A stretch of 64,000 nucleotides of DNA from Antedon mediterranea. Lineage: Eukaryota; Echinodermata; Crinoidea; Comatulida; Antedonidae. Of the stretch, positions 33,498 to 43,648 are shown one piece after another. The stretch lies in assembly GCF_964355755.1 (NCBI RefSeq), contig NC_092679.1:22754432-22818431 (forward strand), written 5' to 3'. Position 1 is the stretch's first letter, and every line of letters begins with the position of its first letter. The notes under the pieces were generated by a model that worked only from the letters and a program-made list of their open reading frames with translations, had not been told where the DNA came from and searched no databases. The position numbers and the translations under genes were made by a program.

Positions 33498-33807
33498 TCC
33501 CTCTGTTTCCCTTTTTTTTTTCTAATCTATTTAACATATAAAAATGGTTATAATAGTGGCATGCAAAATTAAAGTTATAAAAAAGAAAAAAAAACATTAT
33601 ACATATATGCAAAAATTGAGTTAGCCAAAACCATTGACTCTGAAGTGTAACCTTATCACTTTCACTCTCTCTCTTCTCTCTCTTAAAAAAATTAAAATCA
33701 AAAATGAATTTGGTATAAAATTCGCGTAAATCAAACATAAATCAGTTCAAATAAAAATACAAAACTTTAAAAAAATAGTATGTTACATTGAACATACATC
33801 AAATTCG
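33498..33807 (-). repeat. Inverted copy of the retrotransposon's last 310 internal bases
   Basis: Reverse complement of about 41566-41875, including the polypurine tract (seen here as TCCCTCTGTTTCCC plus T run). The junction with the direct LTR falls at ATCAAATTCG|TGTGATAT; the matching internal site reads ATCAAATCGTGCGAC, so CGTG is shared microhomology. Confidence 0.9.
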
Positions 33808-34432
33808 TGTGATATAAAGATATACTTTTATATTTAAGAAATTGACCTTTGTATCGGAATTCAAATAGGTTCACAAACTTGACCCAGAAAGTCCAAAGGA
33901 GAGTTTGTCCAGATGTTTTAATGACCATTTAGTTTATAATAGAATCCCTAAAGAAAACACTTAGCTTAACTTTGCGACCGTTCCCATCGTAAAACAATTA
34001 GATTCTGACAGTTTTAAGCAGAGATTTGACAGGGCCAATTCATCATTGTAACCTCCCCAGATAAGATCAATCACTCCCACTTAAACACCCCTGGATCAAC
34101 TTAGGACCAATCGTTACCCTCACAGATGATGTAATGACATTATGCAAATGAACTGAGCCAATATACTCCCAAGTTTCAGAAGGGCCCAGACACACCTTAC
34201 AGACACCTCACGGAGCACACACCTTACAGCCACCTCACGGAGCACACACCTCACAGCAGACCTACACACTTCACACCTCACCGACAGCATCATTGAATGT
34301 CCGTTCCTTATCTATACTTATAGTTGTATATTGTACTGAAGTATTATACTGAATAAATAATATATGTGTTACGACAGTCAAGCGAGTCAGAGTCCTTCAT
34401 TAGTACCTCAACAACACAACATTATATTACAT
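33808..34432 (+). repeat. 5' LTR of the Ty3/gypsy element
   Basis: TG...CA bounded, 625 bp: TGTGATATAAAGATATAC...CATTATATTACA. Contains the doubled CACCTCACGGAGCACACACC repeat near its middle to right part. U3/R/U5 limits not determined. Confidence 0.93.
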
Positions 34433-34450
34433 GGTGGAAGACCCAAATTT
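34433..34450 (+). promoter_or_regulatory. Primer-binding site
   Basis: TGGTGGAAGACCC follows the LTR directly and starts with TGG, complementary to a tRNA CCA end, as expected for the minus-strand primer site. The tRNA is not identified. Confidence 0.7.
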
Positions 34451-34629
34451 CATAAGGAACGGAGTGAGCAAACAAAAATTTACAAGAAAATTAACAAAAA
34501 GACAAGAAGCAGAAAATAAAAGCAAGAGATAATTTCTTGAAACAGAACAAGAGACGAAGACGAAGAAAACCAGCCACCAGTCAGATATTTGTTTGATAGG
34601 AGAAAACCGAAAATTACACGAAGACAAGC

Positions 34630-34890
34630 TGAAATTTATATTTTAATCAGACAAGCAGAATTTTTTTTTTTTCAAGTAAGCATTTTAACTGGAACGAGAC
34701 AAGCAGATTTTTTTTCAAGTAAGCATTTTAACTGGAACGAGACAAGCAGAATTTTTTCAAGTAAGCATTTTAACTGGATCAAGAAAAGCAGAATTTTTTC
34801 CAAGTAAGCAATTTAACTGGATCGAGACAAGCAGAATTTTTTTTCTCAAATTGGCATTTTAACTGGATCGAGACAAGCAGAATTTTTAAA
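34630..34890 (+). repeat. Leader repeats of the retrotransposon
   Basis: About six imperfect units of 42-50 bp built from GAGACAAGCAGAATTTTTTC and AAGTAAGCATTTTAACTGGA lie between the primer-binding site and gag. They may be structured leader or packaging sequence; this is inference. Confidence 0.75.
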
Positions 34891-35300
34891 TTTCGTATAA
34901 CCATTGGATGAAGACAAAAAAAAAATAATCAAAGACACAAGAAGAATCAAAACGGAAAACGGAAGCAAGCGGACAAGAACTGTTTCGTTTGGACACTTTT
35001 AACTTCACGCCGGGGTTTTTCGAACGTTTTTTGAACATTTACCTTTTTTTTAATTTTGAACTTTGACCATTTTGAACATTGATGAACACTTTTCGCATTT
35101 CTTGAATTCGTTGTTTGAAAATTTGAACGTTGTTGAACACTCTTAGCATTATCTCCTTTAATTCGTTTTAATTGGATCCGAAGCATTTGGGGTAAGTCAG
35201 AACCATTTTGATTTTGATTTGTAACCTTGATTGAAAAGTGAGAGTTTACATATACACTAAATTGTTTTTGATATTTGATTAATAATTAATATTATAAAGT

Positions 35301-36266
35301 ATGGTCGACGTTGTTGATAACGAAGTAATTTTAAATGAGCCCGTCAATCCTCATCCCGTGCCCCACCTAAGACAAACCGATTTCCTTCCCAAAAGATATG
35401 ACGGTTCCATAACCGATCACGACCAATGTAGTGCACACTACTTATCGTTTACCGACTACCTTGAAGCCCACACTTTAGAAAACCCTGTAAACAATGCCCA
35501 ATTAATTAATGTAATAAGTATTTTTAAACGTAGCCTTCAGGGCCAAGCTAGACTCTGGATTGAGGGAAAGCAGTTCGATTCACTAGAATCCTTAAAAACC
35601 CAATTCATCAACAGGTTTAGTAAAAACAAATCAATCTATGCGCACATAAGAGAATACGATTCAATTACATACACCACTGGCGACAACGCCGAAAAGCACT
35701 TAACCAAAATCAAACAAGCCGCAGACAGAATTGGATACGCTGACCAGCAGATAAAGAATAAATTTATTTCGACCCTTCCACCAAAATGTAGAGCAGCTGT
35801 AGCCATGTCCACCCCAATCGATGCCACTATTGAAAATATTGTAAATAGCACACAAAATTACCTTGACCTTTCCGTAGATGATGCCACACGGGAAGTTTCA
35901 TTTAATATCAATAAGGAAACAGATAGGCCTAATAGTCTCGAATCGCTCCAACATGAGATAAATTCTCTCAAGTTAGACATGGCCACAACAAAACGATCCC
36001 TTAATGATGATACTCGACGCTCGCGTTCCCCCACCCGAAATTATATCCCAAGACGAAACCGAAGCCCAAGCCCATACAAACCCCGATTCCAGACCCCACC
36101 GACCCCAAGATATAGACAACTTCCCCCAACCTGTTATTACTGCGGGAAACCAGGCCACATAGCAAGGCACTGCCGACAACAAAACCGCTCTTACGGAAAC
36201 TATCCCCCGCCATACCCATACCAACAGTCAAACAATTACTACCCTAGCCACCAGCAGGATTTTTAA
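35301..36266 (+). CDS. gag: Ty3/gypsy Gag
   Basis: 321-residue capsid/nucleocapsid polyprotein that forms the retrotransposon particle. The central part has the retrotransposon Gag fold pattern (FKRSLQGQARLWIEG, FINRFSK, DRIGYADQQIKNKFISTLPP). The C-terminal third is basic and Arg/Pro-rich, with one CCHC zinc knuckle CYYCGKPGHIARHC (C-x2-C-x4-H-x4-C) for RNA binding. The start ATG at 35301 follows the long leader. It ends GAT TTT TAA, where the pol frame (-1) overlaps. Confidence 0.93.
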   Translation: MVDVVDNEVILNEPVNPHPVPHLRQTDFLPKRYDGSITDHDQCSAHYLSFTDYLEAHTLENPVNNAQLINVISIFKRSLQGQARLWIEGKQFDSLESLKTQFINRFSKNKSIYAHIREYDSITYTTGDNAEKHLTKIKQAADRIGYADQQIKNKFISTLPPKCRAAVAMSTPIDATIENIVNSTQNYLDLSVDDATREVSFNINKETDRPNSLESLQHEINSLKLDMATTKRSLNDDTRRSRSPTRNYIPRRNRSPSPYKPRFQTPPTPRYRQLPPTCYYCGKPGHIARHCRQQNRSYGNYPPPYPYQQSNNYYPSHQQDF

Positions 36267-39200
36267 AAAGGGGACTAGATGCCGCCTATAATCTGGCCCC
36301 CCATACTAAATACGACAATTTTAAGGCAAAATACTTAGGGAATTCAGATAATATTGATTTGTTACTTAACGACAGAAATTACGTTAAAGGAAATTTACCA
36401 GATGGTAGAAATGTTTTAACTTTATTTGACAGTGGTTCAACTAGAACTATAATCTCACAATCGTACGTTAATTCCTCACTTTATTTATCGCGTTTAAAGC
36501 CAGTTAAAGTGAACACAACTAAATTTAGATTAGGTAACGGTGACTTCTTATATGCCAACCACTTAGTGCAATTCGAATTATTTATCCAAGGACACAAATT
36601 TAAAATTTCAGCATTAATCGTTAAAAATTTGACAGGTATTGACCTGATACTTGGAACCGAAACATTGTCTGAACTCGACGGTACTTTAAATTTTAAGGAA
36701 AACACATTTCGCATTAGACCAAAGGTTTTTAGCTTTCGTCCAGTACACAAGATTTTTCTTAAACCCGGTGATACTAAAACAGTTAAATTAAAAGGAAGGG
36801 TTCCCGCCTTTGTACGCAATTCCGATGTTGTTCTACATGCAACGACCCATATTTCAAAACTTTGTCCATCAGACATGTTAGTAAAATTACATAGAGGAGA
36901 AACCAACATTGATATCACTAACAACACAAACAGAAACGTATCTCTAAATACACATCAACCTATCGCGAGCCTTCACTTAACCAACCTTGTAACAGTTACT
37001 AACGACCTACCAATTGATAGAATAAAGTTGACCAATGACAACGCAAACAAGTACCCACATTTAGAACGTACAGACCCATTGCTAACTTTAACCGAGGAAG
37101 AAATAATTAGAAAACAAGTTGATTTAACAGACAGCGTTTTAACACATAGAGAAAAAGAAGATTTGTATAAAATATTACAACAAAACAGAAACGCATTTTC
37201 ACTTTATGGTGAACTATCTAGCTGCCCAAACTTCAAAGCTGACATACACCTCTCTAACGATGAACCATTTTTTATTCGCCCATACTTCGCGACAGACAAA
37301 GACAAACATGTTATTGAGGCCGAATTGAACAAATTAGTCAAATTAGGAATCTTAGCAGTAGGACACCAATCGTATACTTCCCCTGTCCTTCTTGTTTCAA
37401 AGAAAAATTCAAAAGATAAAAGAGTTGTCACAGACTTTCGCTATCTAAATTCCAGGATAAAACGTATTAATCACCCATTCCCATTATTGGCCGAAACTTT
37501 GAAAACAATAGGTAACGCTAATGCACAGATTCTTAGCGTAATTGATTTGAAATCAGCGTTCCACTGTGTACCATTAGCCGAACATGCCCAACAATATACA
37601 GGTATAGCTTCATATCATGGTGGAAAACATTATTATTATAAGAGATTAGCACAAGGATTAAACGTTTCACCAGGTATATTTCAAGCAAAGATTGACGAAA
37701 TTTTAAATGAAATCCCAAATTCTAGAGAATTCTGTATCGCCCATCACGATGATATTATTTTATTTAGCCAAGACAAATTTGCTCATAAGCAGCACCTTGT
37801 TTCCGTTTTACAAGCCCTACAATTAAATGGTTTTAGAATTTGTCCAAAGAAATGTAAGTTATTCAAGAATAAAGTGCAATATATGGGACACACCATCCTG
37901 ATTAATTCTTCAGGACACGCATGTATCACACCATTAGGCGACAGGTGTGCAGCTATCCGAAATTTGCCAGTCCCACGAACCCATAAAGAAACTAAACGAT
38001 TTATTGGTGCAGTAAATTATGTATCCCATTTTTTCCCTCAAATACAATCAATTTTACGTCCGTTACACACACTCGCAAGCAAACGCCGAAAATTTTGTTG
38101 GTCTACTGAACACCAGAAAGCATTTGACGAAATTAAACAATTAATGGTTAAACCACCAACTCTTCAAATGCCTAGAAAAGAAGGTAGATTTACGCTATAT
38201 AGCGACACTTCAAGAACCGCAACAGGTTCATATTTAACACAAACAGTAAACGGTAAAGAACACATAATAGGTTATTATTCCAAAATCTTACCACAAGCCT
38301 GTCAACGATATAGCGTCACAGAATTAGAGTTATTTGGACTTTACATTAACGTTTCAGCATTTCGACATTTACTAAAGGGTTGCGAATTTGATGCATTCGT
38401 AGACCACTCAGCAATTGTACAAATTTGGAATTCAAAAGATCAGCCATGTACACCCCGTTTACAGAAACTAATATTACGATTGTCCGGATACATTTTCCAA
38501 ATTGGTTATAAGAAAGGAACTGAATTAGTTTTAGCGGATTTTCTCTCCCGAGCCCCTCGTGATGACGATTCCGAAATTGATCAAGTTGTACCCATTGCAT
38601 TTAATATTACAGAGACTGAATCTCTTAACCCGATTACAAACACATCTACTAGCAGACCAGTAACAAGGTCATACGCCAAGAAAATGGGAATAAATATACC
38701 TGACCTACATAAACCCAAACCAGTACAAACGCCCGTCATTAATCAAAACCCAGTGACAACAAACACGCGACCTACACCTCAACCTTCCACTACACCACAG
38801 ATAATCACGAGACAACAAACAAACGCACATCGATCACCGCCTATCATAACGCCACCTATCGTAACACCACCCCCAATACGTAATGTAAACATTCGACAAC
38901 CTCCAGAGGAACGACTAGTAGACAAAAATAAGCAAAGCAAAGACACTACACATCGAAATGTACCAGTTGAATTGTATACATCGCCCAAACCACTAGTACC
39001 CAACATAACTGAATTTAAGTCAGCACACATCCCAAAACAACAAGACTTAGATAGATTAATGGATGTTATTCAAAGAAAGATAATTAGAGATTATAACCTC
39101 CCAGTAGATGTTAAACAATTACGTGTTGAACAAGAAACTTCACCATTTTTTAAGCCAGTTTACGATTATTTAGTTCATGATATCCTTCCAGCTGATAAGA

Positions 39201-40972
39201 AAGCAGCTCGTGCAGTTCAGAATAAGTCAGAGCAGTACATATTGTGCAACGGTTTACTATTCCGTTTATTTTTCCAAGATAAAGGTGGAGAATTTGTATT
39301 GCAATTAGCTGTTCCTGAAAACTTAGCCGAGACCGTTATTTCTCAGTATCACGACAATTTGTTAAGTAGCCACCAAGGTACGATGCGTACTTACCTTACT
39401 ATTAGGAAATTATTTTACATGCCCCTTATGTTCGAGAAAGTCAACAATTATACCCAAGCGTGTCTTAGATGTCAACAATTTCGTCCCAAAACCGATAAAT
39501 TACGTCCTTTACACGATCGAGTACCAGCAACTTACCGTCCCTTTCATACACTCAGTCTAGATTTTAAGAGTATGCCAACTTCACCTTCAGGTTTTAAACA
39601 TATTATGGTAGTATGTGATGAGATAACTAGATTTTTGATTTGTGTTCCTTTGAAATCCATTGATGCCGAAACAATTTGTGAAGCACTAATTCAAAAGGTC
39701 ATCAGTATTTTTGGACCCCCATCTCGTCTTATTTCAGATGCAGCAACCTCCCTTACAGGAAAATTATTAACACTATTATGTAACACCCTTAATATTGATA
39801 GGAAAATCATCAGCGTCCACAATCACGGTAGTTTACAAGTTGAACGTCATATCCGCACTGTATCGGACCTGTTAAAGGTCAACCTTAACCAATTCGGAAC
39901 AGATTGGGTTAGATTTGTATCAACAACATGTTATGCTTATAATTCTTTCTCATCCCCACATCTAGGAAACCACTCCCCTTACGAATTAGTTTTTGGCCGC
40001 CAACCTCCAAGTTTGACCTCATTAGCATTTAACCCTATTTCAGGATTGTCTCATTCCTATGAAGAATACTTTGAACACCTCAAGAAGAAATTTCAAAACA
40101 TTTCACAGACAACGCTACAATTACAGCGAACACAACAAAACGTCCAAAACTCAAAAATTTCCCAACGCTTAGAAAAAAGTCCAATTTACTCAGTAGGACA
40201 ACTCGTATATTTATACAAGCCAACATCATCATCACTAACGGCAAATTCAAAGAAAATCGCCGCAGAATGGGTCGGACCATTAGTAATTCATGAAGTACTA
40301 GACAGAACACACTACATCCTAGCGACGATTAAAGGAGAAATACTTCGCGACGTATTCAATTATAACAGACTGAAACCCTGTTTTATGAGAACACCCAAAG
40401 AACGCAAAAATTTTACACATCTACAAAAACTTAAACAATTGTTGAATGAACCCACCGATGATAATAACGAGAAAATCCAAAACACCATTAATGTAGTAAA
40501 TGACGAAATCAATGTTGAATTTGTAGACGAACATGATAGGACACCAGCCCAATTGCAATCAGATACCCTTACACATCCAACAAAGATAGAACCCCTTAAC
40601 TTGCAACCTTACATTGACTGTGTAGAGAACAACATGGGATTAGCAGCCCCATTCCAAATGAAAGAAGAACAAATCAAGGAACAAACTAATCTAATTATGA
40701 CAGCACCTAATGATTCAATTATGACATTAAACCGAGGTAGATTTAAAGCAGGACATTTCCAAGTTTTAGTTTCGTATTCTAAACCGACTTCAGCCAAACG
40801 CAACACCAATAAAACAAAACACGAATCTAATGATCGCAAATTTTGGTGGAATATTGACAGATATAACGATACAGATAAATTGATTAAAGAGATCATTAAA
40901 GATAAACAGATACCGATAAGTGGATCGCCAAAACGATTCATAAAACGTTTGTATAATGCAACGAATTACTGA
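36263..40972 (+). CDS. pol: Ty3/gypsy Pol: protease, reverse transcriptase, RNase H, integrase
   Basis: One open frame, -1 relative to gag and open across the gag stop. The start given is the first codon after a possible slip on the T run; no ATG is evident. Order: aspartic protease LFDSGSTRTIIS (catalytic Asp at 36428); reverse transcriptase with VIDLKSAFHCVPL and the catalytic box HHDD (37742-37753), in place of the usual Y-x-D-D; RNase H (YSDTSRTATGSYL, TELELFGLY, VDHSAI); integrase with HHCC zinc finger (HQGTMRTYLTIRKLFYMP, CLRCQQF) and catalytic Asp 39560, Asp 39737, Glu 39842 (D-x58-D-x34-E, one residue short of the common D,D35E); then a GPY/F-type module (EWVGPLVIHEVLDRTHYIL). A C-terminal extension of about 170 residues ends FWWNIDRYNDTDKL...GSPKRFIKRLYNATNY, of unknown role. 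Uninterrupted length suggests a young, possibly competent copy. Confidence 0.93.
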   Translation, partial: LKRGLDAAYNLAPHTKYDNFKAKYLGNSDNIDLLLNDRNYVKGNLPDGRNVLTLFDSGSTRTIISQSYVNSSLYLSRLKPVKVNTTKFRLGNGDFLYANHLVQFELFIQGHKFKISALIVKNLTGIDLILGTETLSELDGTLNFKENTFRIRPKVFSFRPVHKIFLKPGDTKTVKLKGRVPAFVRNSDVVLHATTHISKLCPSDMLVKLHRGETNIDITNNTNRNVSLNTHQPIASLHLTNLVTVTNDLPIDRIKLTNDNANKYPHLERTDPLLTLTEEEIIRKQVDLTDSVLTHREKEDLYKILQQNRNAFSLYGELSSCPNFKADIHLSNDEPFFIRPYFATDKDKHVIEAELNKLVKLGILAVGHQSYTSPVLLVSKKNSKDKRVVTDFRYLNSRIKRINHPFPLLAETLKTIGNANAQILSVIDLKSAFHCVPLAEHAQQYTGIASYHGGKHYYYKRLAQGLNVSPGIFQAKIDEILNEIPNSREFCIAHHDDIILFSQDKFAHKQHLVSVLQALQLNGFRICPKKCKLFKNKVQYMGHTILINSSGHACITPLGDRCAAIRNLPVPRTHKETKRFIGAVNYVSHFFPQIQSILRPLHTLASKRRKFCWSTEHQKAFDEIKQLMVKPPTLQMPRKEGRFTLYSDTSRTATGSYLTQTVNGKEHIIGYYSKILPQACQRYSVTELELFGLYINVSAFRHLLKGCEFDAFVDHSAIVQIWNSKDQPCTPRLQKLILRLSGYIFQIGYKKGTELVLADFLSRAPRDDDSEIDQVVPIAFNITETESLNPITNTSTSRPVTRSYAKKMGINIPDLHKPKPVQTPVINQNPVTTNTRPTPQPSTTPQIITRQQTNAHRSPPIITPPIVTPPPIRNVNIRQPPEERLVDKNKQSKDTTHRNVPVELYTSPKPLVPNITEFKSAHIPKQQDLDRLMDVIQRKIIRDYNLPVDVKQLRVEQETSPFFKPVYDYLVHDILPADKKAARAVQNKSEQYILCNGLLFRLFFQDKGGEFVLQLAVPENLAETVISQYHDNLLSSHQGTMRTYLTIRKLFYMPLMFEKVNNYTQACLRCQQFRPKTDKLRPLHDRVPATYRPFHTLSLDFKSMPTSPSGFKHIMVVCDEITRFLICVPLKSIDAETICEALIQKVISIFGPPSRLISDAATSLTGKLLTLLCNTLNIDRKIISVHNHGSLQVERHIRTVSDLLKVNLNQFGTDWVRFVSTTCYAYNSFSSPHLGNHSPYELVFGRQPPSLTSLAFNPISGLSHSYEEYFEHLKKKFQNISQTTLQLQRTQQNVQNSKISQRLEKSPIYSVGQLVYLYKPTSSSLTANSKKIAAEWVGPLVIHEVLDRTHYILATIKGEILRDVFNYNRLKPCFMRTPKERKNFTHLQKLKQLLNEPTDDNNEKIQNTINVVNDEINVEFVDEHDRTPAQLQSDTLTHPTKIEPLNLQPYIDCVENNMGLAAPFQMKEEQIKEQTNLIMTAPNDSIMTLNRGRFKAGHFQVLVSYSKPTSAKRNTNKTKHESNDRKFWWNIDRYNDTDKLIKEIIKDKQIPISGSPKRFIKRLYNATNY

Positions 40973-41848
40973 TTTAAATTTTTTTTGCAAGATTATTTTT
41001 AAATTACGACATTTGCTAAATTAATGATAGCATAGTCTACGTATTTGATGAGATTTGTTTAGTAATGATGTGATTTCAGTTAAAAGAGAATTGAATTTAT
41101 GTTTAAGTATTGATTTTGTAACGAATTTTTTGATAAAGATTAATTTTGAATTTTGATGATCGATATATTGAGATATTGAAAAGAACGACAATCATTTTGT
41201 AACAAATATTTTGTTTAACCTTTGAGTCGTTAATCTCAAGCATTAATTAATTGATATACAATAATAGGAGATTTTCTTAGTACTTTTAATTGTAATTTTG
41301 TTGACATTGAGTACAAAAGTCGAATTTGTCGATTGATTGAAATCGTAATTACCTGTGAATATAAATGCTTAAATCGATAAAGTTGTGACGATAATGATAT
41401 ATTGTGGATAAGTTTGTGTCAACGGGACACACACATTTGTTTCTTTTAAAGTTTTAAGTGATTAAGTTTGATATTTGATTTTAGGCTAATCAGCCACAGT
41501 TTCTTGAATTTTACGTTTTAATTTGATGATTTATGTTTGAAGACCATTAGAACGCGATGAGTTGTCGCACGATTTGATGTATGTTCAATGTAACATACTA
41601 TTTTTAAGTTTTGTATTTTTATTTGAACTGATTTATGTTTGATTTACGCGAATTTTATACCAAATTCATTTTTAATTTCATTTTTTTTAAGAGAGAGAAG
41701 AGAGAGAGTGAAAGTGATAAGGTTACACTTCAGAGTCGATGGTTTTGGCTAACTCAATTTTTGCATATATGTATAATGTTTTTTTTCTTTTATATAACTT
41801 TAATTTTGCATGCCACTATTATAACCATTTTTATATGTTAAATAGATT
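40973..41848 (+). other. 3' internal region of the retrotransposon
   Basis: AT-rich non-coding stretch between pol and the polypurine tract. The last 310 bases have an inverted duplicate at 33498-33807. No env-like frame seen. Confidence 0.7.
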
Positions 41849-41875
41849 AGAAAAAAAAAAAGGGAAACAGAGGGA
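41849..41875 (+). promoter_or_regulatory. Polypurine tract
   Basis: A purine run of A's then GGGAAACAGAGGGA directly abuts the 3' LTR TGTGAT, the expected plus-strand primer site. Confidence 0.9.
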
Positions 41876-42474
41876 TGTGATATAAAGATATACTTTTATA
41901 TTTAAGAAATTGACCTTTGTATCGGAATTTAAATAGGTTCACAAACTTGACCCAGAAAGTCCAAAGGAGAGTTTGTCCAGATGTTTTAATGACCATTTAG
42001 TTTATAATAGAATCCCTAAAGAAAACACTTAGCTTAACTTTGCGACCGTTCCCATCGTAAAACAATTAGATAATGACAGTTTTAAGCAGAGATTTGACAG
42101 TGTCATCCATCACAGAAATACCTTATTATACCGTTAATCACTCCCACTTAAACACCCCTGGATCAACTTAGGACCAATCGTTACCCTCACAGATGATGTA
42201 ATGACATTATGCAAATGAACTGAGCCAATATACTCCCAAGTTTCAGAAGGGCCCAGACACACCTTACAGCCACCTCACGGAGCACACACCTCACAGCAGA
42301 CTAACACACTTCACACCTCACCGACAGCATCATTGATCCTCCGCGTTCCTTATATATATACTTATAGTTGTATATTGTACTGAAGTATTATACTGAATAA
42401 ACAATATATGTGTTACGACAGTCAAGCGAGTCAGAGTCTTCATTAGTACCTCAACAACCCAACACTATATTACA
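41876..42474 (+). repeat. 3' LTR of the Ty3/gypsy element
   Basis: 599 bp, TG...CA bounded. It lacks one copy of the CACCTCACGGAGCACACACC repeat and differs from the 5' LTR in one dense patch (about 42099-42140, GTGTCATCCATCACAGAAATACC). Its last 10 bases, read on the minus strand, supply the final codons and stop of cystatin A. Confidence 0.93.
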
Positions 42475-43598
42475 GTAGTACTAGTAGAATCGCATTTGAA
42501 ATTTTTGATTTTTTTTGAAGCCTCATCTGCCAACCATCCTCTCACCCACAGTTCCACATTGCACGTTTTTATCTGCAATGGAAAATGAAATTAAGAATTT
42601 ATTTAAACAGCTGACATCTCGTAAAACAAATGCAAATTATAGAAGAGAATTTTGGGGATTTTTCAGACAACTAAGATGGTAATATATTATTAACAAGTAT
42701 TTTTGAAAATAATAGTATTGATACATTACGCCCATGTTCCAATATGTGCTACGCAATTTAAAATATATGGAAATCACTACAAAAGAGGTGCTCATTATAC
42801 ATACATCGGCTGAACACTCCTCGTTATTGGTATAACATGCTTCAAAGGCAAATCGGTAAAGAGACCCTTCTACAACCTGGAAAAAATGACAAATATTTCA
42901 AGTTATGTGTGTAAAAGTCTACAAATTATTAGTTATTAATACTAGTCGTTACACAATGAACGGTACTACCTAAGTTAGTGAATTTGTGTTATCTTAAGAT
43001 GGCGACGTAGTGTATATACGACACAAACGTAAGTTCTTTTTTTTTTATATATTCTACTGCCAATGTATTGACAACATTTCTGCTGTAAATAAAAGTTCAT
43101 GAAATGAATTCATTTAGTTTTATCGTATATTCTATTTATATTGTTATTGTGTTGTCTTAAGGTAACCTAAACTTGTAAATGCTCAGCCTAGACCAAAGTA
43201 AAAACTGTTATGTTTAGAATTAAACATGGGAACCGTTCTTACAACACAACAAATATTATAATGTATTTTGTATACTATGTAGTTTAGATTAGCTGCGCAC
43301 AATCGTTATTTCCGCCGAATTACGGGCACTTAGGCCTACTATTGAGTTACATTGTCGAGGCTTGCAGGCCTCCGATTTATTAACATCTTAGGCCTACCTG
43401 TTCAGTGACAGAGGTAATCTTGGAAACTACGTATTTGTCAGAAGGTTCATTTTTATTGATTTCTTCAATTACAAACGCCATCTTGTTTTTAATATCAGTG
43501 TTAATTTCAATCTCCTGTATTCCTCCAGTCATTAGTGTGGCTCTAACAGTAGCCACCCAAAACGGATTCACCAAAAACAGTAAAAACAAACTTGCCAT
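42465..43598 (-). CDS. Cystatin-like gene A, C-terminus altered by LTR insertion
   Basis: Three exons: 43598-43398, 42876-42805, 42572-42465 (126 residues). Exon 1: signal peptide MASLFLLFLVNPFWVATVRA, Gly pair in MTGGIQE, helix KMAFVIEEINKNE, strand YVVSKITSVTEQ. Exon 2 starts VVEG, completing the inhibitory QVVEG loop (QxVxG), then SLYRFAFEACYTNNEECSAD. Exon 3: IKTCNVELWVRGWL with the second (PW-like) loop as LW, then NFKCDSTSTT. Three exons split at the QxVxG motif, signal peptide and Cys placement fit type-2 cystatins, secreted inhibitors of papain-type proteases. The retrotransposon lies in the last codons: the tail now ends TTVI with TAG inside the LTR; sequence left of the element shows the former end was TTDK with TAA. 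Start chosen by the family context GAGAGAAAAATGGC. Confidence 0.88.
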
Positions 43599-43648
43599 TT
43601 TTCTCTCTCAATAATTTTGAACGAAATGCACTGTCAAAATACGAAACG

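Larger units (their letters stand above)
32870..42478 (+). mobile_element. Composite Ty3/gypsy LTR retrotransposon with extra inverted LTR
   Basis: Order: target duplication GTAG (32870-32873); inverted LTR (32874-33497); inverted copy of the last 310 internal bases including the polypurine tract (33498-33807); direct LTR (33808-34432); primer-binding site; leader; gag; pol; polypurine tract; direct LTR (41876-42474); GTAG (42475-42478). Both outer termini are the same end of the LTR (reverse complement of ...ATATTACA on the left, ATATTACA on the right). No second internal target duplication was seen, so the whole 9.6-kb composite appears to have entered as one unit. gag and pol are open. It interrupts the last codons of cystatin A. 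No envelope-like frame is present. Confidence 0.9.

Noticed and set aside
32874-33807. A separate, older inverted retrotransposon fragment into which the full element inserted
   Set aside because: No target duplication at the internal junction, no remainder of such an element right of 42474, and the GTAG duplication brackets the whole composite and restores the cystatin A ending.
36359-36361. TTG start for the pol frame
   Set aside because: Unlikely in a eukaryotic transcript; the frame is open further upstream across the gag stop, so frameshift expression is more plausible.
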